A stretch of 64,000 nt of DNA from Lachnospiraceae bacterium (GTDB lineage Bacteria > Bacillota > Clostridia > Lachnospirales > Lachnospiraceae). The translations under genes and the position numbers were made by a program. The notes under the pieces are model-generated. The model was not told where the DNA came from. It ran no database searches and saw nothing but the letters and a program-made list of their open reading frames with translations. Each line of letters opens with the position of its first letter. Position 1 is the stretch's first letter. The stretch covers positions 1-64,000 of the forward strand of contig JAILFA010000045.1 in NCBI GenBank assembly GCA_024687125.1, read 5' to 3'. Shown here piece after piece: positions 25,616-32,852 of the stretch.

Positions 25616-26452
25616 TTACACTGCTTCGATCCTGGCGCTTCTGTAGGAACCCGCGGCAGCGACTTGCCTGCCGCAGAGCTTCTGTGCGAGCGCGCGGATG
25701 TGCTCGTCGCCGGTAAACACGAGTGTCAGTTCCTCATCCGCGGGTAACGCGTCCTTCAGGGCGCGCAGAAGATCCATCATGGCCGTCGGATGAGAGGTGA
25801 AATTGGCAAGAAAGTGGATGTAGAGAAGATCGTCTTTTCTCTGGGTAAGAAGCACGGCGCGCAGCTCTTCGCCCGCCGCACCTGTCATCACAAAGCTGGT
25901 CTCGGGATCATAGGCGCCCGCTTCGAGCATATCCGCGTTCTGTCCGTGGTTTACGAACGCGTTCTTTACCGCACGCAGCTGCATGTCGGAAAGCGATGCG
26001 AGAGACACGGTGCCGGGATCCGGCTCTTTGTTCACGAATTTCTTAAAGACATCGGACTTGAGAAAATCGGAAACAGGGATCCGGTAGAACTCTCCCTCAT
26101 CCGCAAAGACAGCGCCGCGGGCGGCAAGAAAACCGTCCAGCTCGCTGTTATCGTCCGTAAAGGTGCACTGGAGAGCGATCGCGCCGCATTCCCGGACGAC
26201 ATCCAGGATACCGGAGAGGATCGCGCTGCCGATGCCCTTTCTGCGAAGGTCCTGCCGCACATAGAGCCAGTCCAGCACGAGGATTCCCCCTTCGGCGTAG
26301 AAAGCCGCCGTACCAGCCGCTTTCCCGTCCGCGATGGCCCCCATCTCCACTGTCTCGGAGGAGAGCCCCTCCGGGAGCAGATGTGCAAAGGCACCGCGGT
26401 TTTCCTCGCCGATGCCTGTCAGTCTCACAGCGGGTTCCTGTTTCCGGCTCAT
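25616..26452 (-). CDS. Two-domain GNAT-like acetyltransferase-family protein
   Basis: This 278-aa protein has ILVLDWLYVRQDLRRKGIGS at about 57-76; RRKGIG is an intact acetyl-CoA loop. The second half starts after VSLASLSDMQLRAVKNAFVN and contains SFVMTGAAGEELRAVLLTQR, closing with LTLVFTGDEHIRALAQKL, the same layout as the other four. GGAGG lies 11 bases before the start. It is the first of the set to be transcribed, 23 bases after the 789-aa AAA+ ATPase and 11 bases before the 1625-aa cargo candidate. Confidence 0.75.
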   Translation of the reverse strand: MSRKQEPAVRLTGIGEENRGAFAHLLPEGLSSETVEMGAIADGKAAGTAAFYAEGGILVLDWLYVRQDLRRKGIGSAILSGILDVVRECGAIALQCTFTDDNSELDGFLAARGAVFADEGEFYRIPVSDFLKSDVFKKFVNKEPDPGTVSLASLSDMQLRAVKNAFVNHGQNADMLEAGAYDPETSFVMTGAAGEELRAVLLTQRKDDLLYIHFLANFTSHPTAMMDLLRALKDALPADEELTLVFTGDEHIRALAQKLCGRQVAAAGSYRSARIEAV

Positions 26453-26475
26453 TGGGATTGTCCTCCGTTTTCGGA

Positions 26476-28845
26476 CTACGCGAGTCCGACCTGTTCCGCG
26501 TACGGTTCAAAGTCGGATTTGGTGAAGACCTTGCCGACCTTGACAAATTCGTACTTGATCGCATTGAGATAGTGGCGCATACAGACATTGCCGTTGGCGG
26601 TCGGGTCGGCCGCGGCGAGGAACGCCGCGTTCAGGATGCAGTTCTTGATATTACCGCCGGCAAACTCGTATTTCTCTGCAAGATAACGAATGTCCACGTC
26701 CTCATCAAGCGGCGTGGTCTTGGGGATCGTCGTCCTCCAGAGCATCTCGCGGGTATCCGCGTTGGGGAACTGGAACTCGACGATGTATTTCATTCTTCGG
26801 AAGAAAGCCGGGTCGATGTTGTGCTTGTAGTTCGTGGCCAGCACGCAGACGCCGTCGTAAGCTTCCATTTCCTGCAGCAGCAGGGCCGTCTTGTTGTTAG
26901 CCGATGCCTGGTTGGAGCCGCCGTCATCCGAGCGCTTCGCGAAGATCGTATCGCACTCGTCGAAGAACAGGACGACGTTACACTTCTTGGCCTCGCGGAA
27001 GATCATGGACAGCGACTTTTCTGTCTCACCGACGTACTTGTCGACGACCTTGGAGATATCGACACGGTAGAGCTCGAGGTTCAGCTCGTGCGCCAGAACC
27101 TGCGCCATCATGGATTTACCGGTACCGGGTGCACCGAAGAGCAGCACGGTAAGGCCTCTGCCGTACGGGTACTTCCTGGTGTAGTTCCATGTCTCGTAGA
27201 CCTGCTTCTTGAAGTTCATCTGCTCGATGGCGTGCGTGATGGTCTCCCGCTGGCTGGGGTTCATGACGATGTCGTCGAAGCCGAACTTGGCCTCCACTCT
27301 GGTGGCCTTCTGTGAAAGCTCGGAGGACATCTGCCGGTTGCAGCCCTTGAAGAGGTTCTTTCTTGAGATCACCGTCTCCTTGTCCATGAGGGAGAGGTTC
27401 CTCGCCTCCTTGAGGGCGTCCTTGATCTTGCCGGCTGTAAACACGAACTTGGTGGACATTTCGAGCAGATCCACATCCTCGTCGAAGGAGTATTTCTGCG
27501 CGAAGTACTGCCAGCACTCATAGCGCTCCGTCGTAGAAGGGGTCGGCAGCTCAAACTCGGCGAAGACCTCTTTGGTGATCTCCTTCATCGAGATGTTGAG
27601 CTTGGACATGGCGAACACGGTGATGTTCTTTTCGGTCAGCTTGGCGAAAGCCAGATCCATGTAGCCGAAGAACTTTTCCTTTTCCTCGTCGCGGTACTGC
27701 AGATCCGTCAGACAGCAGCAGGCGTTGGTCAGGATGCACTCACGCGTAACCGCCCACAGCGCGCGGCTGACAAACTGGAAATCGTATTCAAAGAGCTTTT
27801 TGCAGTTGATCGTGATGGCGCGCAGCGAATTCTTGGCACAGAAATTGCGCACAAAGAACTTGCGTCCGCTCCCCTCGTCGCCGTAGTAGTAAAAGATCCG
27901 GGTCCCCTCGGCGTAGGCGATCTCCATGGCGTCGAGCACAGCGGCGTTGGCCATGATGGGATCCAGTTCCTCGTCGTTGGCGAGGATGGCAAAGAAGCGG
28001 TCATAGTTTTCATCGGGCTTGAGCGGATGCCGGCCGAACAGGAAGTCGATGACGCGCTTGTCGGGGGAGATGACTGTAGAAAACGGCATGCTCTCCCGGA
28101 CATCAAGCCTGAGGATCGGGAGGAGCTGTTCAAGGCAGGCGGACATGTCGCCGTATGCCGCGGTGATCGAGAATCTGTCACCGAAGTAGAGCTTTGCTGC
28201 GGATTCAATGGTCGGCGCGGACAGGCCGCCGTTTTCGTTGACGATCTGAAAGACACCGGAGTAGTCCGTCTGCGTCGAGGACAGGATCCCGCACGCGTAG
28301 CAGAACACAGTAAAGGGCTCGAATTCGAGCTTGTCGGTCAGTTCAAAGAAAGGAAGGGGAGTGCCGGCGGCAACCGTGGCCCGGGCTCTCTCCTGAGTGT
28401 TTTTCAGCAGCTCCTCCAGTCCCATGCCCTCGGAAGATCCGCCGCCGGAGGATTCCGCTGCCGCCTTCGGCGTACTCGAAGTATCCTCTTCGACGTCTCC
28501 GCCGAAGCCGCCCAGCAGCTCGAGGAGCTCCGCGTCCATGTCGCCGAACAGAGAATCTTCCTCTGCGGCTTCCTCTTCTTCCGCGGCGCCACCGTCCGCT
28601 CCGCTGCTCGCGCTGCGGAGCTTGAACTGCTCGAGTTTTTCCTTACAGACGTCCCCGGCGATCTCCAGATCGGGATAGAGAACATTTTTATATCCGCCGT
28701 TGCCCGCGGCGTAGACGATCTTCATGGAGGCCAGATAACTGTCCAGCGCGAGGTTCACGACGTAGAAGACGTGATCCATGTACTCGCCGTAATCCTTAAA
28801 AGGTGTCACAACTACACTGTCTTCACTCTTGCTTTTTCCCGCCAT
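26476..28845 (-). CDS. AAA+ ATPase, Afp15/PVC15-like, main copy
   Basis: This 789-aa protein has a helical N-terminus, an acidic low-complexity linker (about 75-140), a degenerate first nucleotide fold (YYYGDEGSGRKFFVRN, lacking the P-loop Lys-Thr) and an intact AAA+ module near 535-760. The intact module has GAPGTGKS, VVLFFDECD, LATNYKHNID and RRMKYIVEF. This layout and the position in the locus match the single ATPase conserved in eCIS clusters, a cytoplasmic assembly or loading factor. It heads the cargo region, 11 bases after a small charged protein. The shorter relative at 12345-14393 shares the dead-first, live-second arrangement, so the two could form mixed rings or serve different cargo sets. 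Confidence 0.92.
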   Translation of the reverse strand: MAGKSKSEDSVVVTPFKDYGEYMDHVFYVVNLALDSYLASMKIVYAAGNGGYKNVLYPDLEIAGDVCKEKLEQFKLRSASSGADGGAAEEEEAAEEDSLFGDMDAELLELLGGFGGDVEEDTSSTPKAAAESSGGGSSEGMGLEELLKNTQERARATVAAGTPLPFFELTDKLEFEPFTVFCYACGILSSTQTDYSGVFQIVNENGGLSAPTIESAAKLYFGDRFSITAAYGDMSACLEQLLPILRLDVRESMPFSTVISPDKRVIDFLFGRHPLKPDENYDRFFAILANDEELDPIMANAAVLDAMEIAYAEGTRIFYYYGDEGSGRKFFVRNFCAKNSLRAITINCKKLFEYDFQFVSRALWAVTRECILTNACCCLTDLQYRDEEKEKFFGYMDLAFAKLTEKNITVFAMSKLNISMKEITKEVFAEFELPTPSTTERYECWQYFAQKYSFDEDVDLLEMSTKFVFTAGKIKDALKEARNLSLMDKETVISRKNLFKGCNRQMSSELSQKATRVEAKFGFDDIVMNPSQRETITHAIEQMNFKKQVYETWNYTRKYPYGRGLTVLLFGAPGTGKSMMAQVLAHELNLELYRVDISKVVDKYVGETEKSLSMIFREAKKCNVVLFFDECDTIFAKRSDDGGSNQASANNKTALLLQEMEAYDGVCVLATNYKHNIDPAFFRRMKYIVEFQFPNADTREMLWRTTIPKTTPLDEDVDIRYLAEKYEFAGGNIKNCILNAAFLAAADPTANGNVCMRHYLNAIKYEFVKVGKVFTKSDFEPYAEQVGLA

Positions 28846-28856
28846 GGTTAATCCTC

Positions 28857-29090
28857 TTATACTCCCGTCCCCGGAGTATCGGTCCGAAATATCGCTGTGC
28901 GGTCAAATATGCTCTCTGTAGAATTGATCCCTCCGAAGCCGCCCTCGAACTTGCCCTTGTCCTTGTTCAGATCTCTGAACTTGGGGCGCGTCGCATACGT
29001 CAGAGTCTCTTCGTCTTCGTCCTGCTGCCGCTTCTTTTTCTTTTTGAGCAGTTCCTGGTTCTGCTTGACCAGACGATCGTCGATACGCAT
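28857..29090 (-). CDS. Small charged protein of unknown function (77 aa)
   Basis: It reads as a Lys/Gln-rich N-terminal helix (KQNQELLKKKKKRQQDEDEE) followed by a Gly- and Asn-containing tail (GGFGGINSTESIFDRTAIF). GGAG overlaps the end of the upstream gene and sets the start at 29090; 11 bases separate it from the AAA+ ATPase. Close packing on both sides and consistent frame support a real gene. It could be an adaptor for the ATPase, but no family is recognised. Confidence 0.6.
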   Translation of the reverse strand: MRIDDRLVKQNQELLKKKKKRQQDEDEETLTYATRPKFRDLNKDKGKFEGGFGGINSTESIFDRTAIFRTDTPGTGV

Positions 29091-29094
29091 GGGG

Positions 29095-29673
29095 TCACTC
29101 CGCCTGCAGCGCGTCAGCCGCTTTTCCGAGTGCGTCCGCCAGTCCCTGTTTGTAGTCGACCTCGGAGATCTCCTCGAAGGTGAGATATTCGTTAAAGCTG
29201 TAGCCTCTGCTCCTGCCGTTTTCGGTGATGATCTCAGACCAGGTATCTCCGCGCTCGATCACATATCCGGTCGCACCCGGCATGATCCTGTCGAGGATAT
29301 CCCCTTTCATCGAAGGGGTCTTGCGCACGCGCAGTCCCATGGTGGAATGACTTGCGGTAAACCTGTAGAAATGCTCCCCTGAGTCAGACAGTTCGATTCC
29401 CGCATCCGCTTCGGCCCCGGATTCCGGTTCAGCGGCCGGCTCAGGTTCGTCCGCCGGCTCCTGGATGATCACCGTCTGCTCCGGTACTGTCTCCCCGGTT
29501 GAAGCATCTCCCTTGATCAGCTCCGTGAGGTCGGCAGTCGATGCGGCCTCCGCAGCCGGCTGCGGCGTCGGTTTGACTGAAGCGCCCTGACGGTTCATAA
29601 AAAACACCAGGATCCCCGTGACAGCCACATAGAGGACGATCATCAGCAGCAGGATGTTGGAGCCGCGTTTCAT
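29095..29673 (-). CDS. Membrane-anchored SH3-domain protein
   Basis: This 192-aa protein has an N-terminal membrane anchor (ILLLMIVLYVAVTGILVFFM), an extracytoplasmic acidic, Ala/Pro/Glu-rich linker (about 30-100) and a bacterial SH3 domain (about 108-170: GLRVRKTPSMKGDILDRIMP, TGYVIERGDTWSEI). Such domains bind cell-wall peptides in Bacillota. It overlaps the upstream histidine-kinase-like gene by 4 bases, so it is made together with it. It may anchor a signalling or injection component to peptidoglycan; that role is inferred. Confidence 0.8.
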   Translation of the reverse strand: MKRGSNILLLMIVLYVAVTGILVFFMNRQGASVKPTPQPAAEAASTADLTELIKGDASTGETVPEQTVIIQEPADEPEPAAEPESGAEADAGIELSDSGEHFYRFTASHSTMGLRVRKTPSMKGDILDRIMPGATGYVIERGDTWSEIITENGRSRGYSFNEYLTFEEISEVDYKQGLADALGKAADALQAE

Positions 29674-30629
29674 TCGGACACCTCCTCAGACGCAGGGGCA
29701 GATGCTTCTCCGGATGTTTCTCCGGATGCCTCCGCGGCCTTTTCTCCGGTCTTTGTCATCGGCAGCTGGATGTAGATCCCCATGCCCTTGCCGGGTGAGG
29801 ATTTACCGTAGATCGTGCCGCCGTAATAATCCACGATCGCCTTGGCCTGTGTCAGACCCAGACCGTTGCCGCTGATACGGTTGGAGCCCTGGAAATTGAG
29901 TTCGAAGATATGCTTTGTCTCATCCTCGGCCAGACCCTCGCCGGTGTCCTTGAGGACGATGAAAATGTCATCCTCGATGGCGGAGATCGTGATCACGAGA
30001 GAACCGGAACGGTTCATGTATTTGATCGAATTATCGATGATATTGCGGAACATGATGCGGATCCGCACAGGCTGCACCTTGACATACAGGGATTCCTGCG
30101 CCGCCGAGATGCGGATGTTCACGCCGGACTTTCTCGCGCAGGCATCAAGCTCCTCGGCCGACTCGCGCGCCAGCTTGATGATATCGGTCAGGACCGGATC
30201 TTCATCGACCGGCGGCAGGAAATCATTGATATCCGTCTGCATCTCGTCGATCTTCGCTTTGGCGTTCGTGACCTGATCCGTCAGTTCATCCACGCGCTGC
30301 TCTCTCTGCGAGAGCATATCACGAAGGTGCTGCAGCTCCTCGCGGGAATTCGCGAGTTCCTTTTCGCTCGCCTCAACGGCGCGCTCAAGCGTTGTCTTTT
30401 CTGTTTCGGACTGGGAACGGAGAACGGCGAGTTCCTGCTGAAGTTCCTCCATGCCGGTATAGTCATTGCGCTCCATGCTGTACAGATACGCGAGCAGGAT
30501 CAGGCAGAAGGAATGCAGAAAAAAGAGTGCTCCCAAAAGGGTAGAAGGAAACGATTGGAGATATCCCCAGACCGTTGACGCGAACAGCAACATCGCTGCC
30601 AGTACCAGTACTACCTTGAATTTACTCAT
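29670..30629 (-). CDS. Membrane histidine-kinase-like protein lacking a phospho-acceptor His
   Basis: This 319-aa protein has two membrane segments (VVLVLAAMLLFASTVWGYL and LLGALFFLHSFCLILLAYLY), a long coiled coil (about 58-125) and a HATPase_c domain. N box NIIDNSIKYM, G1 DTGEGL, and G2 GNGLGLTQAKAI are intact, so it should bind ATP. The helix before it (DPVLTDIIKLARESAEELDA) has no His in the H-box position, so ordinary autophosphorylation is doubtful. It may phosphorylate the STAS protein directly, as anti-sigma-type kinases do, or act as an ATP-driven switch. It overlaps the FtsE-like gene by 8 bases. The C-terminal tail is Ala/Ser/Glu-rich. Confidence 0.82.
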   Translation of the reverse strand: MSKFKVVLVLAAMLLFASTVWGYLQSFPSTLLGALFFLHSFCLILLAYLYSMERNDYTGMEELQQELAVLRSQSETEKTTLERAVEASEKELANSREELQHLRDMLSQREQRVDELTDQVTNAKAKIDEMQTDINDFLPPVDEDPVLTDIIKLARESAEELDACARKSGVNIRISAAQESLYVKVQPVRIRIMFRNIIDNSIKYMNRSGSLVITISAIEDDIFIVLKDTGEGLAEDETKHIFELNFQGSNRISGNGLGLTQAKAIVDYYGGTIYGKSSPGKGMGIYIQLPMTKTGEKAAEASGETSGEASAPASEEVSE

Positions 30630-31323
30630 TGTTCATCCCCTGTGTATCATCCCGGACAGGCTGTTTCATGTGATGCCGTTCATCAAGATTTACGACGCGG
30701 CAGCTGAGATCCTTATCCTCCAGGAGTTCCGTATTATGCGTTGCCATGATGACCGTGGTTCCCTGTCTGTGGATCAGCTCCAGCAGCCGGATCAGTTCAC
30801 GCGAAGCCGCCGGATCCAGGTTTCCCGTCGGTTCGTCCGCCAGCACCAGTGTCGGATCGTTGAGGATCGCCCTTGCGAGACAGACCTTTTGCTGTTCCCC
30901 TCCGGAGAGTTCGGCGGGCATCCGCTTGTGGAGCCGGTCGATCGAAAGAAACCTGAGCACATTCATGATCCGTTTCTCAGTCTCTTTGGCGCTCCATCCC
31001 ACCACCATACGGGCTATGTCGAGATTGTCGTAAACGGATCGTTCCTGCATGAGACGGAAATCCTGAAAGATCACACCGATCCTGCGTCGATAGATCGGGA
31101 CCTCGGACGCGGGCATCTTCGTGAGTTCTCTGTGATCTACTTCGATGCTTCCTTTGTCCGGCAGGATCTCCCTGAGGAGAAACCGCAGGACCGTTGTCTT
31201 TCCGACACCGCTCCTGCCGGTCAGAATGATAAATTCACCATCCTCGATCTTTTCGGTAAATCCCTCAAGTACCGGTGGTTCGTCTTCAGAATAGCGTTTT
31301 TCGACGTCCGAAAACCGGATCAT
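30622..31323 (-). CDS. ftsE: FtsE-like ABC ATPase without FtsX
   Basis: In this 233-aa protein the Walker A is GRSGVGKTT (36-44), the signature is LSGGEQQ, and the Walker B LVLADEPTGNLD; the Q-loop region YRRRIGVIFQDFRLM is diagnostic of FtsE rather than other ABC proteins. FtsE normally works with the membrane protein FtsX to activate peptidoglycan hydrolases at division. No FtsX follows; next comes a histidine-kinase-like membrane protein, overlapping by 8 bases. Its start overlaps the STAS stop (TGATG). It may have been recruited to couple ATP hydrolysis to an envelope partner, perhaps opening the wall for the injection apparatus. Family firm, use unknown; the symbol reflects family, not proven division function. 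Confidence 0.85.
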   Translation of the reverse strand: MIRFSDVEKRYSEDEPPVLEGFTEKIEDGEFIILTGRSGVGKTTVLRFLLREILPDKGSIEVDHRELTKMPASEVPIYRRRIGVIFQDFRLMQERSVYDNLDIARMVVGWSAKETEKRIMNVLRFLSIDRLHKRMPAELSGGEQQKVCLARAILNDPTLVLADEPTGNLDPAASRELIRLLELIHRQGTTVIMATHNTELLEDKDLSCRVVNLDERHHMKQPVRDDTQGMNNE

Positions 31324-31625
31324 CAGTGACGGATATCCAGAATATCCGCGAATCCTGTAACTTCAAAGATTTCCATAACAGCGTCCGTCACGTTGGTGAT
31401 CGCGAGCGAACCGCCCTTGGAGCGTGCCGTCTTGTGGCCGAGCAGCAGTGCTCTGAGGCCCGCGGATGAGATGTAAGCCGTCTTCTCGAGATCGAGCGTC
31501 AGATTGGACGCCTTCTGAAACGACTTCAGGATCCTGTCCTGCAGCTCGGGACTCGTGTTGGTGTCTACGCGGCCCTCCACCACAAGGCGCAGTTCCTCAC
31601 CCTCTTTTACTTCCGTGATCGTCAT
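31323..31625 (-). CDS. STAS-domain anti-sigma factor antagonist
   Basis: This 100-aa protein is a single STAS domain. The core VVEGRVDTNTSPEL and the phospho-site loop YISSAGLRALL are typical; S54 aligns with the regulatory Ser of SpoIIAA/RsbV. In such systems a Ser kinase inactivates the protein and a PP2C phosphatase reactivates it. A PP2C gene is at the left edge of the window and a histidine-kinase-like ATPase two genes downstream, so the components of a switch are present, though no sigma factor is. It is the first gene after the promoter at 31673-31702, with AAAGGA before its ATG. Confidence 0.9.
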   Translation of the reverse strand: MTITEVKEGEELRLVVEGRVDTNTSPELQDRILKSFQKASNLTLDLEKTAYISSAGLRALLLGHKTARSKGGSLAITNVTDAVMEIFEVTGFADILDIRH

Positions 31626-31641
31626 GTCTTATCCATCCTTT

Positions 31642-31709
31642 CTTCTTTTGTGAAGATAGCACATACTGAAATATTATAGCACATATCGTACAAAAATGTC
31701 ACAAAGAAG
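31642..31709 (-). promoter_or_regulatory. Promoter of the STAS-ATPase-cargo series with repeated operator-like motifs
   Basis: On the minus strand GTGACA (31702-31697) and TATAAT (31678-31673) are 18 bases apart, with TGTGC before the -10 giving an extended -10. A 10-base direct repeat, TATGTGCTAT on the minus strand, occurs at 31685-31676 (overlapping the -10) and at 31665-31656, exactly 20 bases or two helical turns apart. An inverted repeat, CTTCTTTGTGA and TCACAAAAGAAG, flanks the promoter (31709-31699 and 31653-31642). This arrangement suggests a regulator site; no regulator is identified. No convincing terminator for the upstream gene was seen in 31626-31716. Confidence 0.65.
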
Positions 31710-31716
31710 TTCGGTT

Positions 31717-32838
31717 TTACTCCAGTGTAAGCACATCTCCCACCACAGATTCCGAATCGAGCTGCGGCCTCTGCGCGAGCGGGATCGTGGCGTTCATATC
31801 CAGATAGGTGTTGCCGTCGGCCACGGCAGTATCGGAGAGCTGCACCAGACGGATCCTGGTGCGCACCGGTTTGAACTGATCCAGCAGGAACAGCAGCTGA
31901 TGCCTGAGCGTCTCCTTGATCTTGCCGTGTACGAGGATCGACACGTCATAGATACCGCCTCCGCGCAGATTTTCGGGGATCTGCGCGCCGTCGGACAGCA
32001 GATACCCGCGCATAGTGTTGTGCTCGAGGATATCCACCTCGCACCCGAGCACGATCTCGATGATCCTGGCCAGTGCCCACTTGGTCCCCTTGCGGCGGCT
32101 GAGCTGATACCCTTCCTTGACGAGTGAACGGCAGATATCGTCGGGCAGGAAACCGCCCGTCAGATCGATTCCCAGCCAGGAACCATACAGCGGCAGGAGC
32201 TCTGCGGGGCAGGTATCGATATCGAGGAGCTTAGGCAGCTCACCGATCTTATCCTGGAAATCGTTGTAGATCGTGGAATAGATCGACATATAGCGGTGGA
32301 AGAACCCGTTTCTTTCCCGATAGATCTCCGGAAACGTCTGCTCGAAATTGTCTCCCTGCGTATAGACGCAGAAATCCGCCACCGACGCGTCCTTGTCGCC
32401 GACGATCTCCACAGCGATGTACAGGTAGCGGCCGCTGAGGCTGTACAGGGCGATATCCTCGTGATTGGCGCTGCGGATAGCCCCCAGTTCCTTGAGAAAG
32501 CGGATCTTCCGCCTGACAGGGATCGAGGGATCCAGCAGACACTCCTCCAGGATCGTCTCCTCTCCGTCCAGACTGAACACCCGGTCATTGCCCGCCAGGA
32601 TGTATAAGATCACAGCTGTGCTGCTGTCATGCCTGATGTTCAGGTGCAGCCGGCCCCAGGTCCCGTCTCTTTCCGCGCAGTCGATCGCGGGCAGAAACGC
32701 CGCGTGCTCATGAACCGGATCTCCGGTCCTGTCCTCGAGGACCGAACGGATCCTGCCGTCCGGCGCGATCTCCATCCCCTCGAGCAGTGCTTTGGACCAG
32801 CGGTTTTCCTTGATCGTGTATCTTCTTTCAGCAGCCAT
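31717..32838 (-). CDS. Tail-protein-I-like baseplate component
   Basis: This 373-aa protein has a beta-rich N-terminal half (HLNIRHDSSTAVILYILAGN) and a C-terminal half with the pattern of phage P2 gpI and the equivalent eCIS protein: FFHRYMSIYSTIYNDFQDKI, GELPKLLDIDTCPAELLPLY, WLGIDL and a RKGTKWALARIIEIVLG segment. In phages this protein links the baseplate wedge to the tail fibre. No fibre gene follows here; this is the last of the structural series. It lies 14 bases after the second baseplate-J protein. Without fibres its outer part may contact the envelope instead. Confidence 0.82.
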   Translation of the reverse strand: MAAERRYTIKENRWSKALLEGMEIAPDGRIRSVLEDRTGDPVHEHAAFLPAIDCAERDGTWGRLHLNIRHDSSTAVILYILAGNDRVFSLDGEETILEECLLDPSIPVRRKIRFLKELGAIRSANHEDIALYSLSGRYLYIAVEIVGDKDASVADFCVYTQGDNFEQTFPEIYRERNGFFHRYMSIYSTIYNDFQDKIGELPKLLDIDTCPAELLPLYGSWLGIDLTGGFLPDDICRSLVKEGYQLSRRKGTKWALARIIEIVLGCEVDILEHNTMRGYLLSDGAQIPENLRGGGIYDVSILVHGKIKETLRHQLLFLLDQFKPVRTRIRLVQLSDTAVADGNTYLDMNATIPLAQRPQLDSESVVGDVLTLE

Positions 32839-32852
32839 GGTATCGGTATCTC

